NCBI GenBank assembly: GCA_036873755.1
Contig: JAVTVY010051590.1
Coordinates: 1 to 64,000 of the forward strand
Origin: Hanleya hanleyi
Lineage: Eukaryota > Mollusca > Polyplacophora > Lepidopleurida > Hanleyidae
DNA length: 64,000 nt
Reading direction: 5' to 3'
Part shown: positions 1 through 12,439 of the stretch, piece by piece
How positions within the stretch are numbered: the first letter of the stretch is position 1
How the letters are laid out: each line of letters starts with the position of its first letter
The notes under the pieces: generated by a model
The model's input: the letters and a program-made list of their open reading frames with translations, nothing else
The model's database searches: none
What the model was told of the DNA's origin: nothing
Translations under genes and position numbers: made by a program

Positions 1-11
1 TAGAGGGACTG

Positions 12-210
12 CAGGGCCGTAGCCAGGATTTAGTGAGAGGTGGTTCGCCTTCACCCCAAAAGGGCACATCAGGGGGTTAGCTGTATGGGAAAAGGGGCAA
101 ATAGGGGGTTCACTTCCGTTTGAAAAGGGCATTTATATGAGAAAAAAAAATATATTTCCGAAAGCGGGGGTTTGCCCGAACCCAGAAAACCCCCATTGGC
201 TACGGGCCTG
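12..210. mobile_element. hAT-like MITE (199 bp) with 5-bp TSD
   Basis: The termini are inverted: CAGGGCCGTAGCCA at the left, and TGGCTACGGGCCTG at the right. The element is flanked on both sides by GACTG (7-11 and 211-215), read as a 5-bp target-site duplication. There is no coding capacity. CAGG termini with 5-bp duplications fit the hAT families that duplicate 5 bp; the superfamily call is inference from termini alone. Confidence 0.75.
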
Positions 211-781
211 GACTGGCGACATTATTGCCTTAATTAAGCTGTAGATGTTGTTCTCACAAATATGCTCAATTTGCTCGTTACTAAATAAGGTTCCTAAGGA
301 TCTTGTTCATTGTCGTAAGAACTAAATTATGTTCTTGTCAACATGTAATGAATCAAAATTTGTATAAATTGGACCTGTTTTCAATAGTTTGGAGTGTCGA
401 CAGATGAACCTCTGTCATAGGTATTATAGAAAGTGCATATTTCAACAGTGAGAACTACATCACTGTGATTATTAGACCGTTCATTTTATTTGATCATATG
501 AAGGGTACTGAACATGGATGCTCTGTCATATCTGTATAGTGGTACAGGATTAACCACTTTTTTCATTGCAATTAAAATTTACAGTGAAACTTTGTGCAAT
601 GTCAAATTTTGTTTATATGGGTTTCTTAACCTCCAGCAATCTCATTTTATCACAGCTCTAATCAAGGTTTTTCTTCAGTTCGCCATACCACTTTATGGAG
701 GATATTTACAGTTCACATGTACTGTCAATATTTCATCAAGAGAATGAGAAAAGCATAATCGCAAAACCACTCATCAAAATG

Positions 782-1013
782 AAGGGCCATAGCCGTATCT
801 TGAGGGATGGCTCATTTTCATTCCTAAAGGGCATATCATGGATTAGTTTATGAGAAAATAGGATACATTGGTGGGGAGGGAAGATTGGTCGCCATCTGAA
901 TAGGGCATTTGCAGAGCAAAACAAGATATTTTAAAAAAGGGCATATTTTACAAAAAAGAGGTTGTAGGATGGAATTGGCTCAAACGCTGTTTGTCTACAG
1001 GCCTTACAGGCCT
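782..1013. mobile_element. diverged relative of the 12-210 MITE
   Basis: The left part (AGGGCCATAGCC..., then 'aaagggcatatca' and 'agggcat' blocks) follows the order of the 12-210 element with many substitutions. The right end is near 'caggcctgac'. No target duplication can be recognised, so the ends are approximate. Confidence 0.45.
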
Positions 1014-1209
1014 GACTATTCTCATCCCTTCTAGCATTTATCCAGATATCAATCTCATCCTATTTGTACACAATATTTCATATTTATTTTGACTGGATTA
1101 TTAACTACAACCCAATGTCATATGATAAGTAGCGGGGTCTTGTCGTCAGCATGCACGTCCGGTCGTCCAATCGTCAGTCGTCAACAATTATTGTGATCGG
1201 TCTAGAAGC

Positions 1210-1531
1210 GTGGGTGGTTGCATGGGTGGGTTCAGGTTCCTGTTGCTTCAATGCATTTTGCCGAGAAGCAACAGGAACTTGATAATGTGATGTCTAGCAC
1301 TGTAGTATCACTTATCTTTAGTGCACCATGTAAGCGTCCTGTCTGTGTCTTGTGCGCTGTCCTCAGTGTTTTATAGGGTGGATAGAGGGTGTCTGGTTCC
1401 ATGCTGCTTCAAAGATTTCTTCTTTGAAGTAGCAGGAACACAACTAGGCTGGGTGGTGCTTAGTTGGTTCGTCGTGATATAGCTGAAATATTGTTGAAAG
1501 CGACGTTAAATTCTATTCACTCACTCACTCA
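1210..1531 (+). mobile_element. SINE with two conserved stem-loops and a CACTC tail
   Basis: It is flanked by a 10-bp direct repeat GTCTAGAAGC (1200-1209 and 1532-1541), the target duplication of a retroposed element. The body carries two hairpins: GTTCCTGTTGCTTC pairs with GAAGCAACAGGAAC (about 1235-1280), and GTTCC..GCTTCAAAGA pairs with TCTTTGAAG..GGAAC (about 1398-1440). It ends in the core 'gatatagctgaaatattg' and a (cactcact)n tail. The same arrangement recurs at 43728-44174. The 3' core resembles a tail widespread in gastropod genomes (family knowledge). Confidence 0.8.
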
Positions 1532-1740
1532 GTCTAGAAGCCAAACCGTTGCTTCTAGAGACTTTAAATTTGGTATACCGGATTGTGCAGCTACATGTAT
1601 TATGCAACTAAGTATTTCTGGCATATTTTCTCTCCAGAGAGTTTCCATCTGAAGCATACTAGCATAAAGGCTATTTGCTTGTATGTGTGGCTTACATGTA
1701 CATCATTGTCTACTAACCCTGGACACATGTTTAAAGGTAA

Positions 1741-3895
1741 AATACATGCACATGTATTGTTCAGGGCTCAGATGTTGATGCTGTCTGGGATGTACATGTA
1801 CATGTATTGTTCAGGGCTCAGATGTTTATGCTGTCTGGGATGTACATGTACTGTTCAGGGCTCAGATGTTTATGCTGTCTGGGATGTACATGCACATGTA
1901 TTGTTCAGGGCTCAGATGTTGATGCTGTCTGGGATGTACATGTACATGTATTGTTCAGGGCTCAGATGTTTATGCTGTCTGGGATTTACATGTACATGTA
2001 TTGTTCAGGGCTCAGATGTTGATGCTGTCTGGGATGTACATGTACATGTATTGTTCAGGGCTCAGATGTTTATGCTGTCTGGTATGTACATGTATTGTTC
2101 AGGGCTCAGATGTTTATGCTGTCTGGGATGTACATGTACATGTATTGTTCAGGGCTCAGATGTTTATGCTGTCTGGGATGTACATGTACATGTATTGTTC
2201 AGGGCTCATATGTTTATGCTGTCTGGGATGTACATGTACATGTATTGTTCAGGGCTCAGATGTTGATGCTGTCTGGGATGTACATGTACATGTATTGTTC
2301 AGGGCTCAGATGTTTATGCTGTCTGGGATGTACATGCACATGTATTGTTCAGGGCTCAGATGTTTATGCTGTCTGGGATGTACATGTACATGTATTGTTC
2401 AGGGCTCAGATGTTTATGCTGTCTGGGATGTACATGTACATGTATTGTTCAGGGCGCCGCTCAGATGTTGATGCTGTCTGGGATGTACATGTACATGTAT
2501 TGTTCAGGGCTCAGATGTTGATGCTGTCTGGGATGTACATGTACATGTATTGTTCAGGGCTCAGATGTTGATGCTGTCTGGGATGTACATGTACATGTAT
2601 TGTTCAGGGCTCAGATGTTGATGCTGTCTGGGATGTACATGTACATGTATTGTTCAGGGCTCAGATGTTGATGCTGTCTGGGATGTACATGTACATGTAT
2701 TGTTCAGGGCTCAGATGTTGATGCTGTCTGGGATGTACATGTACATGTATTGTTCAGGGCTCAGATGTTGATGCTGTCTGGGATGTACATGTACATGTAT
2801 TGTTCAGGGCTCAGATGTTGATGCTGTCTGGGATGTACATGTACATGTATTGTTCAGGGCTCAGATGTTGATGCTGTCTGGGATGTACATGCACATGTAT
2901 TGTTCAGGGCTCAGATGTTGATGCTGTCTGGGATGTACATGTACATGTATTGTTCAGGGCTCAGATGTTGATGCTGTCTGGGATGTACATGTACATGTAT
3001 TGTTCAGGGCCTGTGGTATTTGTTGATGCTGTCTGGGGGATGCACACGCACGTTCGGCTCAGATGTTGATGCTGTCTGGGATGTACATGTACATGTATTG
3101 TTCAGGGCTCAGATGTTGATGCTGTCTGGGATGTACATGTACATGTATTGTTCAGGGCTCAGATGTTGATGCTGTCTGGGATGTACATGTACATGTATTG
3201 TTCAGGGCTCAGATGTTGATGCTGTCTGGGATGTACATGTACATGTATTGTTCAGGGCTCAGATGTTGATGCTGTCTGGGATGTACATGCACATGTATTG
3301 TTCAGGGCTCAGATGTTGATGCTGTCTGGGATGTACATGTACATGTATTGTTCAGGGCTCAGATGTTGATGCTGTCTGGGATGTACATGTACATGTATTG
3401 TTCAGGGCTCAGATGTTGATGCTGTCTCGGATGTACATGTACATGTATTGTTCAGGGCTCAGATGTTGATGCTGTCTGGGATGTACATGTACATGTATTG
3501 TTCAGGGCTCAGCTCAGATGTTGATGCTGTCTGGGATGTACATGTACATGTATTGTTCAGGGCTCAGATGTTGATGCTGTCTGGGATGTACATGTACATG
3601 TATTGTTCAGGGCTCAGATGTTGATGCTGTCTGGGATGTACATGCACATGTATTGTTCAGGGCTCAGATGTTGATGCTGTCTGGGATGTACATGTACATG
3701 TATTGTTCAGGGCTCAGATGTTGATGCTGTCTGGGATGTACATGTACATGTATTGTTCAGGGCTCAGATGTTGATGCTGTCTGGGATGTACATGTACATG
3801 TATTGTTCAGGGCTCAGATGTTGATGATGTCTGGGATGTACATGCACATGTATTGTTCAGGGCTCAGATGTTGATGCTGTCTGGGATGTACATGT
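1741..3895. repeat. 50-bp VNTR, about 43 copies
   Basis: The unit is about 50 bp and contains 'ttgttcagggctcagatg', 'ttgatgctgtctggga' and a TGTACATG-rich palindromic stretch. The first 14 or so copies often have 'tgtttatgctg' in place of 'tgttgatgctg'; later copies are nearly uniform. Odd units occur at 2452-2465, 3008-3058 and 3508-3516. Because 50 is not a multiple of 3, the long apparent reading frames cycle through all three frames and are not genes. Confidence 0.97.
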
Positions 3896-3899
3896 AGCT

Positions 3900-6150
3900 C
3901 TGTCCAGCCAAACAATTTGTATTTTCTCTTCACCTACAAGAGATTAGACTGAATAGGCACATATTTAAAGGTAAAATACATGCATAGATGTATCCTCATC
4001 TTCGGAATCTGCTTGATCACAGATGGGAAGAGACATACAATCAATAGGTACACAGGGATTGACATAGTTTTTGCTATCAAAACTCTATATTACTAGGCTT
4101 CCAATGAAAATAGGAAGACTTTTATTGTTGTTCAGATTATTATTAGGGTTCAAAGCCAGAATGGCTTGAAGCCTTTTGTTTTTGTTCAGAATATTGTTCT
4201 TCCGCTATATTTTTCACATGTGATATGTCAAATAATTTATTATAGTCCTCCAATGCATCCAACATCCCACACTGAATTTGTCCTATTTTAATTTTTTTAC
4301 GTCACTGCTAAAGGATCTTCTGCATTCAACCAAATCTTTCAGGCTTTACATATGCATTTTGCATTCATTGTGTACCAATTTTCTCTGATTAAAACTGTCT
4401 GGCTGAGGGGTTGTTGCACCATTTAGATGCTGCCTCATGTTTGTTAGAGAGGCCGGCTCTTTGCTAATTGGATTAGTTGTATTAATCTTAATGCAATTTG
4501 AAGATAATTTGGGGAATCTATTAGTGTTCAGATAATCCTACATGTGTGTATCATATTAGTATATTACATACCTCTCAAGACCGTATACTTAACCACACTT
4601 GATGTATTTATACATTTACATTAACTAGAATTTGTCAAAGGATGTATACATGTACATACGGTATTGTTATTACCTACATGTGTTCTTGTTGGTTATTTTC
4701 ATTACCTCAACGTATAAGGTATATGGTTGGGTTGTTATTGCTTACTTTGTTATCTACACAATGCCTATATTTTGACATTATTCAATTTATCGTGTTAATT
4801 ATAGATAATAGTATCATCATAATTAAATGATAAGCAGTATTGTCTCCTCCACGGGTCTCCTCGTCCCTGGTATGTCCAATGATGGCCTACAATTCCACAA
4901 TATATAGTAGGACTGTTGTGGAATATGCTACAGCCCTGTAAGAGTTAGATACTGGACTAATAGTTCTTATCATGCTGGAAAGGGTTCGCACCATATTGTA
5001 CATTGTTCAGAATGATGAAAATTTGTTTGGTTGTATTGTGCCCATTTTATAGCATGTTCAGTCATTTCATAAGAGAATGTAGTGTTCAAAACTGAGTTCT
5101 AAATTGATGGTCCCTTTTATTCACACTAATAACTGTAATATCCTGGTTCTTGCTTTGACAGAAGCCTCATTCAACTAATTTAGACTTCCATTTGAGCAAT
5201 ACAAAGGCCTGTTATCTCCTGAATGTATGCTGTCCAAGGTTTTTGCTTTCTTGAAGAAATATTGTCAGATTTTCCAAACTCATAGAGATTTTTCTGTAGC
5301 TTAGCAAATACCAGTTCAGTCGAAAAACTGTGACCTATCCGTAACATGCACACAACATGCAAGACACTGAAGGTTATGGTGTCTATTCTATAGAATATGC
5401 CCACCTATTTACATTTAGGCCTACTGTTCCTACCTGGTCATGCAGTCATATCTAGATGCTGATGACAAAATAATTATTATAAAATATTAGCTGTGATATT
5501 ATCTCTCAGCAGAGAGATACGAATGGTGTTATCATGCCTTTGTGCCTTTGTTGTGTGGTTATAGCATTCATAATTGTTGTTAGCATGACCACTTAAACAA
5601 TATGCTTGCTTTTTTCACAATTCATATCTACTGGGCTATGTGGAGTTCAGAACAATTATAATAAAGTCGTTACTAGCTTGATGGCATACATTTATACTTA
5701 CCAAATGTTTCCTACCATTTATTGTATGTATCTCCATATTTGTAAATAATTTGTTTCATTAAGATATTAGGTCATAGCACCTTATATTCACTGCTGCAAA
5801 TGTAAATTTGAAGTTAGACTGTTAGAATGGACCAATTTATGTCACTTTGGGGTGCTTTTCAAGGTTATTTCCACTGTTATTTCCACTGTAATGACTCGCC
5901 CAATGTGATATTTTATGTTTGCTGATAAGAGGCATTATCAGGGAAGGTAAGACGTCACAAAACTTGGAAAACTATGGGGATTAATCACACATTTACATGT
6001 ATATACAAAATTAAATCGAAAACTCCCACTTTTTATTCCGTAGATAAACAGATCATGTGGTGGGGAAACAGATTTTAAAATATCATTATAGCTCACCGGA
6101 TGAGGTTTTATTTTGGAGATCCAATGAATTTTTCTGCATAAACAAACCGT
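3900..6150. other. intergenic, no gene recognised
   Basis: AT-rich sequence with short random frames only. A small inverted repeat ATTCCACAA / TTGTGGAAT lies near 4890-4925. Nothing resembling an exon with splice signals or a conserved protein motif was seen. Confidence 0.6.
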
Positions 6151-6159
6151 ACCTGTGGA

Positions 6160-6890
6160 CGTATATGTAGTGATCTATATATTTGATCATCGAGAGCCTC
6201 CCCTCTATCGCTCTATTCTAATGATGTATATTACGCGTACGCGAGCCCTATGCTAATATTGGAAGTGACACGGTAGCGCCTGACCACCGAACTGCTACTG
6301 TGTTATGTCATGGCGTATTTACATGATTAATTGGTTAACTCCGACGCACGTATTCTACCTGTATATAATCTGAGCGATCTCCAATAAAGAGCAGTCCATG
6401 TCTAACCGTCTTGTTTGTGTGTGTCTATCTGTGTTTGTCCTCTGTGAAGACTATTTCAGTATACTTATGCATTGACTTCCTTGCCTTGTTGTGCTGAAAA
6501 TTCAAGATTTTAGCAGAAAATAAAATGGCTGATCAGAAACCAAAAAATTATTTGAGGTATACACCTCAGCTACCAACAGCAAAAATTTAGGGTTGGCCAC
6601 CAGAGAAAGTATTGAGGCAGGAACCACCTTAAGGAAAGTTACTTTTGACATTGGTTTTGCTATGCTCCACGGGATGTCAAAGTTTTCGCAATTATTTTGG
6701 AGGCAAATATTCTCCCAGCAACAAAATTGCTTACAGCGTCCAGAAATGATATAGTTTTTCAGAAACTTTTAGGAAAATATGTTCAGAACCAATATCTAAC
6801 TCCCAGTTTATGTTGGAAGTGCAGTGATGTACGGTCCTTGATGTCACCACATGAGTGTGCCCGGGTCTGGCTGGTTAATTGTTAAAATCC
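6160..6890 (+). other. LTR-like promoter/poly(A) module with a decayed reading frame
   Basis: A TATA-like CTGTATATAATC (about 6359) is followed 25 bp later by AATAAA (about 6384), then a GT-rich stretch, as in the compact promoter/poly(A) part of an LTR. Downstream an ATG at 6525 opens MADQKPKNYLRYT... but stops after about 22 codons. A second stretch (6697-6885) ends with a Cys-x2-Cys...His-x-Cys cluster (CWKCSD...SPHEC). No second LTR or target duplication was found. This could be a solo LTR with a gag-like remnant, or chance. Confidence 0.3.
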
Positions 6891-7117
6891 AAAAAGGTCT
6901 TCGTCTGTGCGTTTCGTATGAACCCTCATCTTTCCTCTAAAAAATATTACACCCTGCAATAAGACCGGTACCGCTATCAGGATTTTCAAGGTCTGCAAAC
7001 CAGGCAAATTCACATGACACTCACTGCAGATCTTGCCCCGCAGGCTAAGAATAGGCCTCAGCTCCTCAGAGAGCTCTCGTGGGGTTCCCGGGTGTGAAAA
7101 GGAATAGGACCCCCACC

Positions 7118-7176
7118 TGAAATATAGTTGAAAGCGACGTTAAATCATATACACTCACTCCACCCACTCACTCAAA
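7118..7176 (+). mobile_element. truncated SINE 3' tail
   Basis: 'gaaatatagttgaaagcgac' followed by gttaaat and CACTCACTC-type repeats matches the 3' end of the SINE at 1210-1531. The body is missing. Confidence 0.7.
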
Positions 7177-7382
7177 TGACATTGCACATACTCCTGTTCA
7201 GCACCATCAAGTGAAGTAAATTAGCCCTTTGTTAATGACATGAAAACTAGGATATATTATGTATACTAATAACATTTAGAAAGTGGGTAAAATCTATATA
7301 GTTATTTTTAGAACGACACTTTCTTGACAAAGCAAATGGATATTTTGGCAAAGAAAATTGTGTATTAGCTCATATGTATTCA

Positions 7383-7407
7383 TGGTATTGGTATTGGTAT
7401 TGGTATT
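7383..7407. repeat. (GGTATT)n microsatellite
   Basis: Four successive copies of GGTATT in an AT-rich intergenic stretch. The surrounding 7180-8010 holds no recognisable gene. Confidence 0.9.
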
Positions 7408-8024
7408 GGCAGCCAAGTACTAAAGTAATGATATTTATTTTAAAATGATTTTGAATGATTTTTTCTGATATTGCACGATTGATGAGCTTTGCCAATTTTT
7501 TGCCTGTGATCATAGTATTTGTATTTATAATATATATAGTTTTAAATTGCCACATGTCAGCAGATATCAATTTAGAGGGCTGTTGCTAGTCAGTACGGCT
7601 AGCTTTAGTACATGCAATAATAAACTACCAAATATTGATGTTCAATGGTTTATTCCTGGTCTTGTCATTCATAACATATGATATTACAGTTTGAGTCAGA
7701 TGCATAGGATGTGTGTATTCAATTGGTCATGTGTCTGACAAAATCTGGGACCTGAACCAATCATGCTTACACAGGTCCGACATTGTTAGAAGCAAACCGG
7801 CTTTCCCTTCCAGTTTCCAGTCCTTAAATATTTTTTGCAGAATTTCATGTCTTCTTCATATGAAGAATTTACTGTTAAAGGTATAGTGTAAGTGAAGCTT
7901 AGGACGAGAGTGCATCTACAAGCAGAAATGCTTCTTCACAAAACAATGTGACTCAGATTTTCTGTTGATATATTAAACATTACCCCTTTCAGTTATTGAA
8001 ATACATTCAGAGAACCAAATTCTG

Positions 8025-8793
8025 GTATTTAGGCACACAATCATGGAGATTTATGGTATTTAGACACACAATCATGGAGATTTATGGGTATTTAGGCACA
8101 CAATCATGGATATTTATGATATTTAGACACACAATCATGGAGATTTATGGGCATTTAGGCACACAATCATGGCGATTTATGGGTATTTAGGTACACAATC
8201 ATGGGTATTTAGGCACACAATCATGGAGATTTATGGGTATTTAGGCACAATCATGGAGATTTATGGGTATTTAAGACAATCATGGAGATTTATGGGTATT
8301 TAGGCACACAATCATCGAGATTTATGGGTATTTAGGCACACAATCATGGAGATTTATGGGTATTTAGGCACACAATCATGGAGATTTATGGGTATTTAGG
8401 TACACAATCATGGCGATTTATGGGTATTTAGACAATCATGGAGATTTATGGGTATTTAGGTACACAATCATGGAGATTTATGGGTATTTAGACACAATCA
8501 TGGAGATTTATGGGTATTTAGGCACACAATCATGGAGATTTATGGGTATTTAGACACACAATCATGGAGATTTAGGCACACAATCCTGGACATTTATGGT
8601 ACAATCATGGAGATTTAGGCACACAATCATGGAGATTTATGGGTATTTAGGTACACAATCATGGCGATTTATGGGTATTTAGGCACACAATCATGGCGAT
8701 TTATGGGTATTTAGGCACACAATCATGGAGATTTATGGGTATTTAGGCACACAATCATGGAGATTTATGGGTATTTAGGCACACAATCATGGA
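8025..8793. repeat. 32-bp VNTR, about 24 copies
   Basis: The unit is about 32 bp and contains 'cacacaatcatggagattta' and 'tgggtatttagg'. Some copies are shortened (for example 8240-8290 and 8565-8625), and g/c and g/a variants recur. It is not coding. Confidence 0.95.
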
Positions 8794-8868
8794 AGACAAT
8801 GACAGAATATGTAAAGGATAAAGTGATGTTATCTTCACCTGGGAGGAGGTATCACTTCAGCATAATAG

Positions 8869-8932
8869 CAGGGTCTGAAATAGCTTGTCACTGATCATTT
8901 TGAACATGTTGAAAGAGCTAATTCAGACCCTG
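8869..8932. mobile_element. 64-bp MITE remnant, CAGGGTCTGAA termini
   Basis: CAGGGTCTGAAATAGC at the left pairs with GCTAATTCAGACCCTG at the right. No convincing target duplication is seen, so it may be old or a deletion product. Confidence 0.5.
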
Positions 8933-9127
8933 CAGTACATAATCAGCTCCCTATATAATCCCCCAGCTGCTACGGTGGACACGATAGACCTGGGTCTTGA
9001 GAATGACTAACCATATCCCGTAAACACTGCCTAAGATGTCTTATCTACTTTTATACACCCGTCATGAAAACGAAAGTTGTATAATCATATTAATGTGATA
9101 GTGATTTGTTAACTTTGTAAGCTGCGC

Positions 9128-9245
9128 CAGGGGTCAAAATAATGTTTGTCTACTTGTCTTTAACAAGTGCTTTTTAGGGTGACGAGTAAAACTAAATAAC
9201 TCATCACCCGAGACAACGAATTTTTAGGAAACATTTCAACCCCTG
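9128..9245. mobile_element. 118-bp candidate MITE, CAGGGGT termini
   Basis: The left end CAGGGGTCAAAA pairs imperfectly with the right end TTTCAACCCCTG. A fragment of the right half ('aggaaacatttcaaccc') recurs at about 9446. There is no clear target duplication. Confidence 0.4.
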
Positions 9246-10391
9246 CAACTCACAAGGTAACATGTACAACAGGTAGAGATACTAATGATACTACCGGACA
9301 CTGTATTGTAATATACTTGCAATACACTAATAATGGGGTTGTCCGACCATTGAGTGACCGTTTTGTCGCATTTTATGAGCAATACTTTTTCGCTATATAA
9401 TTAAGAGTAAAAATTAGCAAATGACAAATAGTAAATAAGAGACAAATTTTAAGGAAACATTTCAACCCATTTGTGCGATGTCTCCAGTTCATGTCTTGGT
9501 ACCAAACCTTTGGGTATACCTTACCCATGGGGCAAAGGTTAAAGTCACTGTCGACAAAAATCCGTAAATCATTTATGCTGTAAGAAAAGTTCAGAGATGT
9601 GGATTGTGATGGGGATGAAGAAAGCTATTGGTTTTTACCCCTGGGCCAGTTTTGATCAAAGCGTATATTGTCCAGGTTAACAACACATTAAAGTTTCCAA
9701 TTTTCAATGTCTTTTCAAGGTAATACTTCTTGTTTTCAAGTTGACCGACCCAGACCTATTTTTCCAAGGCCAAAGTATATAGTATTTTTTTTTGGTATGA
9801 TTAGGTTTTTATACGCCCGCCAAAAGGCGGACGTATTATGTGATGGCGGTTTCCGTCCGTCCGTCTGTCTGTCCGTCCCTCGTGTCCGGTCCATATCTGG
9901 GACAGTTTTTTATCTACAGTTCTAATTTTTGGTGAGTGGATACCCTACGGGGAGACGATGTGTCACGTACCAAAATGAAGGTCGAGGTCAGAGGTCAAAG
10001 GTCACTGGCCTAAAAACCAGGAAATCACTGAAGTGTTCGTGTCCGGTCTATATCTGAACGTTTTCTATCGACAGTTGCAATTTTTTGTGAGTGGATACAC
10101 TAGGTGGAGACGATGTGTCGCGTACCAAAATTGAGGTCAAGGTCAGAGGTCAAAGGTCACTGTTGCCTAAAATCAGGAAATCATTGACAGTTTTCTATCT
10201 ACAGTTCCAATTTTTGGTGAGTGGATGCCCTAGGGGGGAACGATGTCTTGCATACCAAATGTAGGTCGAGGTCAGAGGTCAAAGGTCAGTGTGACTGAAA
10301 AATCAGGAAATCATAAAATATTCTAATTTTTTGTGAGTGGATTCAATAGAGGAAACGATGTGTCGCATACCAAAAAATAGGTCAAGGTCGA

Positions 10392-10404
10392 AGGTCAAAG
10401 GTCA
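10392..10404 (+). promoter_or_regulatory. DR1-type nuclear-receptor motif inside the array
   Basis: AGGTCAAAGGTCA is two AGGTCA half-sites with a 1-bp spacer, the consensus for RXR/HNF4-class receptors. Whether it is bound is unknown. Identical or near-identical copies occur in neighbouring units. Confidence 0.4.
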
Positions 10405-10516
10405 CTGTGACCCCAAAATCAGGAAATTATTAAAAATATTTTTTTTTTGTGTCAGTAGATACATTCGGGGGACACGATGTGTCACCTACCAAAATGTAGG
10501 TCAAGGTCAAAGGTCA

Positions 10517-10531
10517 AGGTCACTGTGACCT
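10517..10531. promoter_or_regulatory. perfect inverted AGGTCA repeat, 3-bp spacing (ERE consensus)
   Basis: AGGTCACTGTGACCT matches the textbook estrogen-response-element palindrome exactly. A one-mismatch version lies at 10399-10413. It may be an accident of the repeat sequence. Confidence 0.4.
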
Positions 10532-11681
10532 CAAAATCATAAAACTGTTAAAAATCATGATTTTTTCAGTCCATTGGGAAATTACGGGAGCCGTATTGTC
10601 ATGTACCAAAATTTAGATCCAGGTCAAAAGTCAAGGTCACTGTGATCCCAGAATCAAGGTCAAAAGGTCAGTTTGACCTAAAAATCAGGAAATCATTAAA
10701 ATTACAAATTTTTGTGAGTGGATTCAATAGGGGGAATGAAGTGTCGCACACCAAAAATTTGGTCAAGGTCAATGGTCACTGTGACACCAAAATCAGGAAA
10801 TCATTAAAAATAACATTTTTTTTGTGTCAGATACATTAGGGGGACACGAGGTGTCACATACCAAAATGTAGGTCAAGGTCACGGACTCCAAAATTCTGAA
10901 ATTGTTAAAAATCATGATTTTTTGTGTCCATTGAGAAATTAGGGGGAGATGGTTTGTCATGTATCAAAATTTAGGTCAAGGTCAAGAGTCAAGGTCACTG
11001 ACTCCAGAATCAAGAAATCTTTGAAAAGTACTTTTTTTGTGTCAGTAGATACATTAGGGGGACATGATGTGTCACGTACCAAAATTTAGGTCACGGTCAA
11101 ATGTCATTCATAAAAATCATGATTATTTTGTGTCCATTGATATATTGAGGGATGACGATGTGTCGTGTACCTAAATTGAGGTCAAGGTCAAAGGTCAAGG
11201 TAACTGTGACCCCAAAACCAGGAAAGCATTAAAAATAACTTTTTTTTCTGCCAGTAGATACATTAGAGGGACAGGTTACATACCAAAATGTGAGTCAAAG
11301 GTCAAGGTCACCGTGATCTCAAAATCAAGAAATCATTAAGTCACATTTTCATATGCCTGTCGAAGACGAGGTAGTGTAATGCGATGTTGCGTTCTGTCCA
11401 TTCATCCATTAACATTTGTTGTCCATGCGATATCTCTAGTTTCAAGGTATGGAATGGTACCAAACTTTGAGTATACCTTACTCGCATGGCAAAGAGGAGC
11501 CATACATTTTTAGATCAATTTGTCAAAGGTCTAGGTCACAGTTCCCCAAAACTGAATCAAGTTTAGCTGACTATATGTGTTAGGTTGAAATAGTCAAAGT
11601 TCTCTTCCCTACATGTATATGGCATTTGTCCCTTGGAGTTGTCTCCCATGTTTGAAACAGCTACATTTAGTTAAACTGTTG

Positions 11682-12430
11682 CAGGCCTCGATATAGTAGG
11701 CGATCGAACCGATCGATCGCCCCTCGATCGCCTCAACGAGATTTCAGCAGAACGATAATTTGATCTCCCCGGTTATGTCGGGCGATCGGTAAAATGTTTA
11801 TCGTGAACACCATGGTTCTGTTAGATTTAAAACCACGTTTGCATTGACTCAGCAAGACCGGGAATACGATTTATTCTGCAGAACGGCCACACAAGTGTTA
11901 CAAGTTATAAACACCATACAATCACATGTGGTTGCTTCTCGCTCGACACACAGACAGATGACCATACAGAGCTAGCCAAACAAGGCAGAGCCCACTGTAA
12001 ACTTAGAGCCGCTGTTTCGTAGCAGCTATTTCGTAGCAGAGATAATTGCGTGTTAAACACAAGGTCTGGTGGATTACATGACTGGGCAAAACAGAAGTAC
12101 GGTACTATGGACAATTAAAGGCAATACCATAGATTTTATTGCATATTAAGAGACAGTCAGGAAGGAGTAAACAAGTTCTTAAAATGTCAAGTTGTATTAA
12201 GTCATATTTCCTGAAATGAATTTAAGAAATGGTTCTGCACATTAAGTCATTTTGCACAATTTCATTAAGAACAACCATTCATACAACATAATCTCTAGTT
12301 TTAGGTATCAATTCAGGTGATCGATTGGTTACCTGGCTGATCTACTAGGAGATCAAAAAATCGATCAACTGGACTAAAAATCAGGGGATCAATTTTTTGA
12401 TCACCCCGTGCTGTCTTATTTCGAGGCCTG
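11682..12430. mobile_element. hAT-like element (749 bp), CAGGCCTCGA termini
   Basis: The left end is CAGGCCTCGATATA; the right end TATTTCGAGGCCTG is its near-exact inverse. It is flanked by TGTTG on both sides (11677-11681 and 12431-12435), a 5-bp target duplication. Both subterminal regions are rich in GATC/CGATCG motifs, likely transposase-binding repeats by analogy with other hAT elements. There is no transposase frame, so it is non-autonomous. Confidence 0.8.
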
Positions 12431-12439
12431 TGTTGTGAA

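Larger units (their letters stand above)
9812..11345. repeat. degenerate tandem array packed with AGGTCA half-sites
   Basis: It opens with 'acgcccgccaaaaggcggac' and runs of CGTCCGTC (9812-9890), a head common on invertebrate degenerate repeats. About 12 diverged units of roughly 110-130 bp follow. Each has 'gagtggata' or 'gtagataca', 'cgatgtgtc', 'accaaaa', a cluster of AGGTCA-type hexamers and 'aaatcaggaaatcattaaa'. The hexamers occur as adjacent direct repeats (AGGTCAAAGGTCA), as TCAAGGTCA, and as inverted repeats with 3-bp spacing. Nothing in it codes. Confidence 0.85.

Noticed and set aside
1583..2571. Cys-rich frames of 156-227 codons
   Set aside because: Artefacts of the 50-bp VNTR; several overlapping frames encode the same rotated peptide.
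8025..8793. Possible CRISPR-like array
   Set aside because: Whole units repeat without unique spacers, the genome is eukaryotic, and there are no cas genes. The same applies to the other VNTRs.
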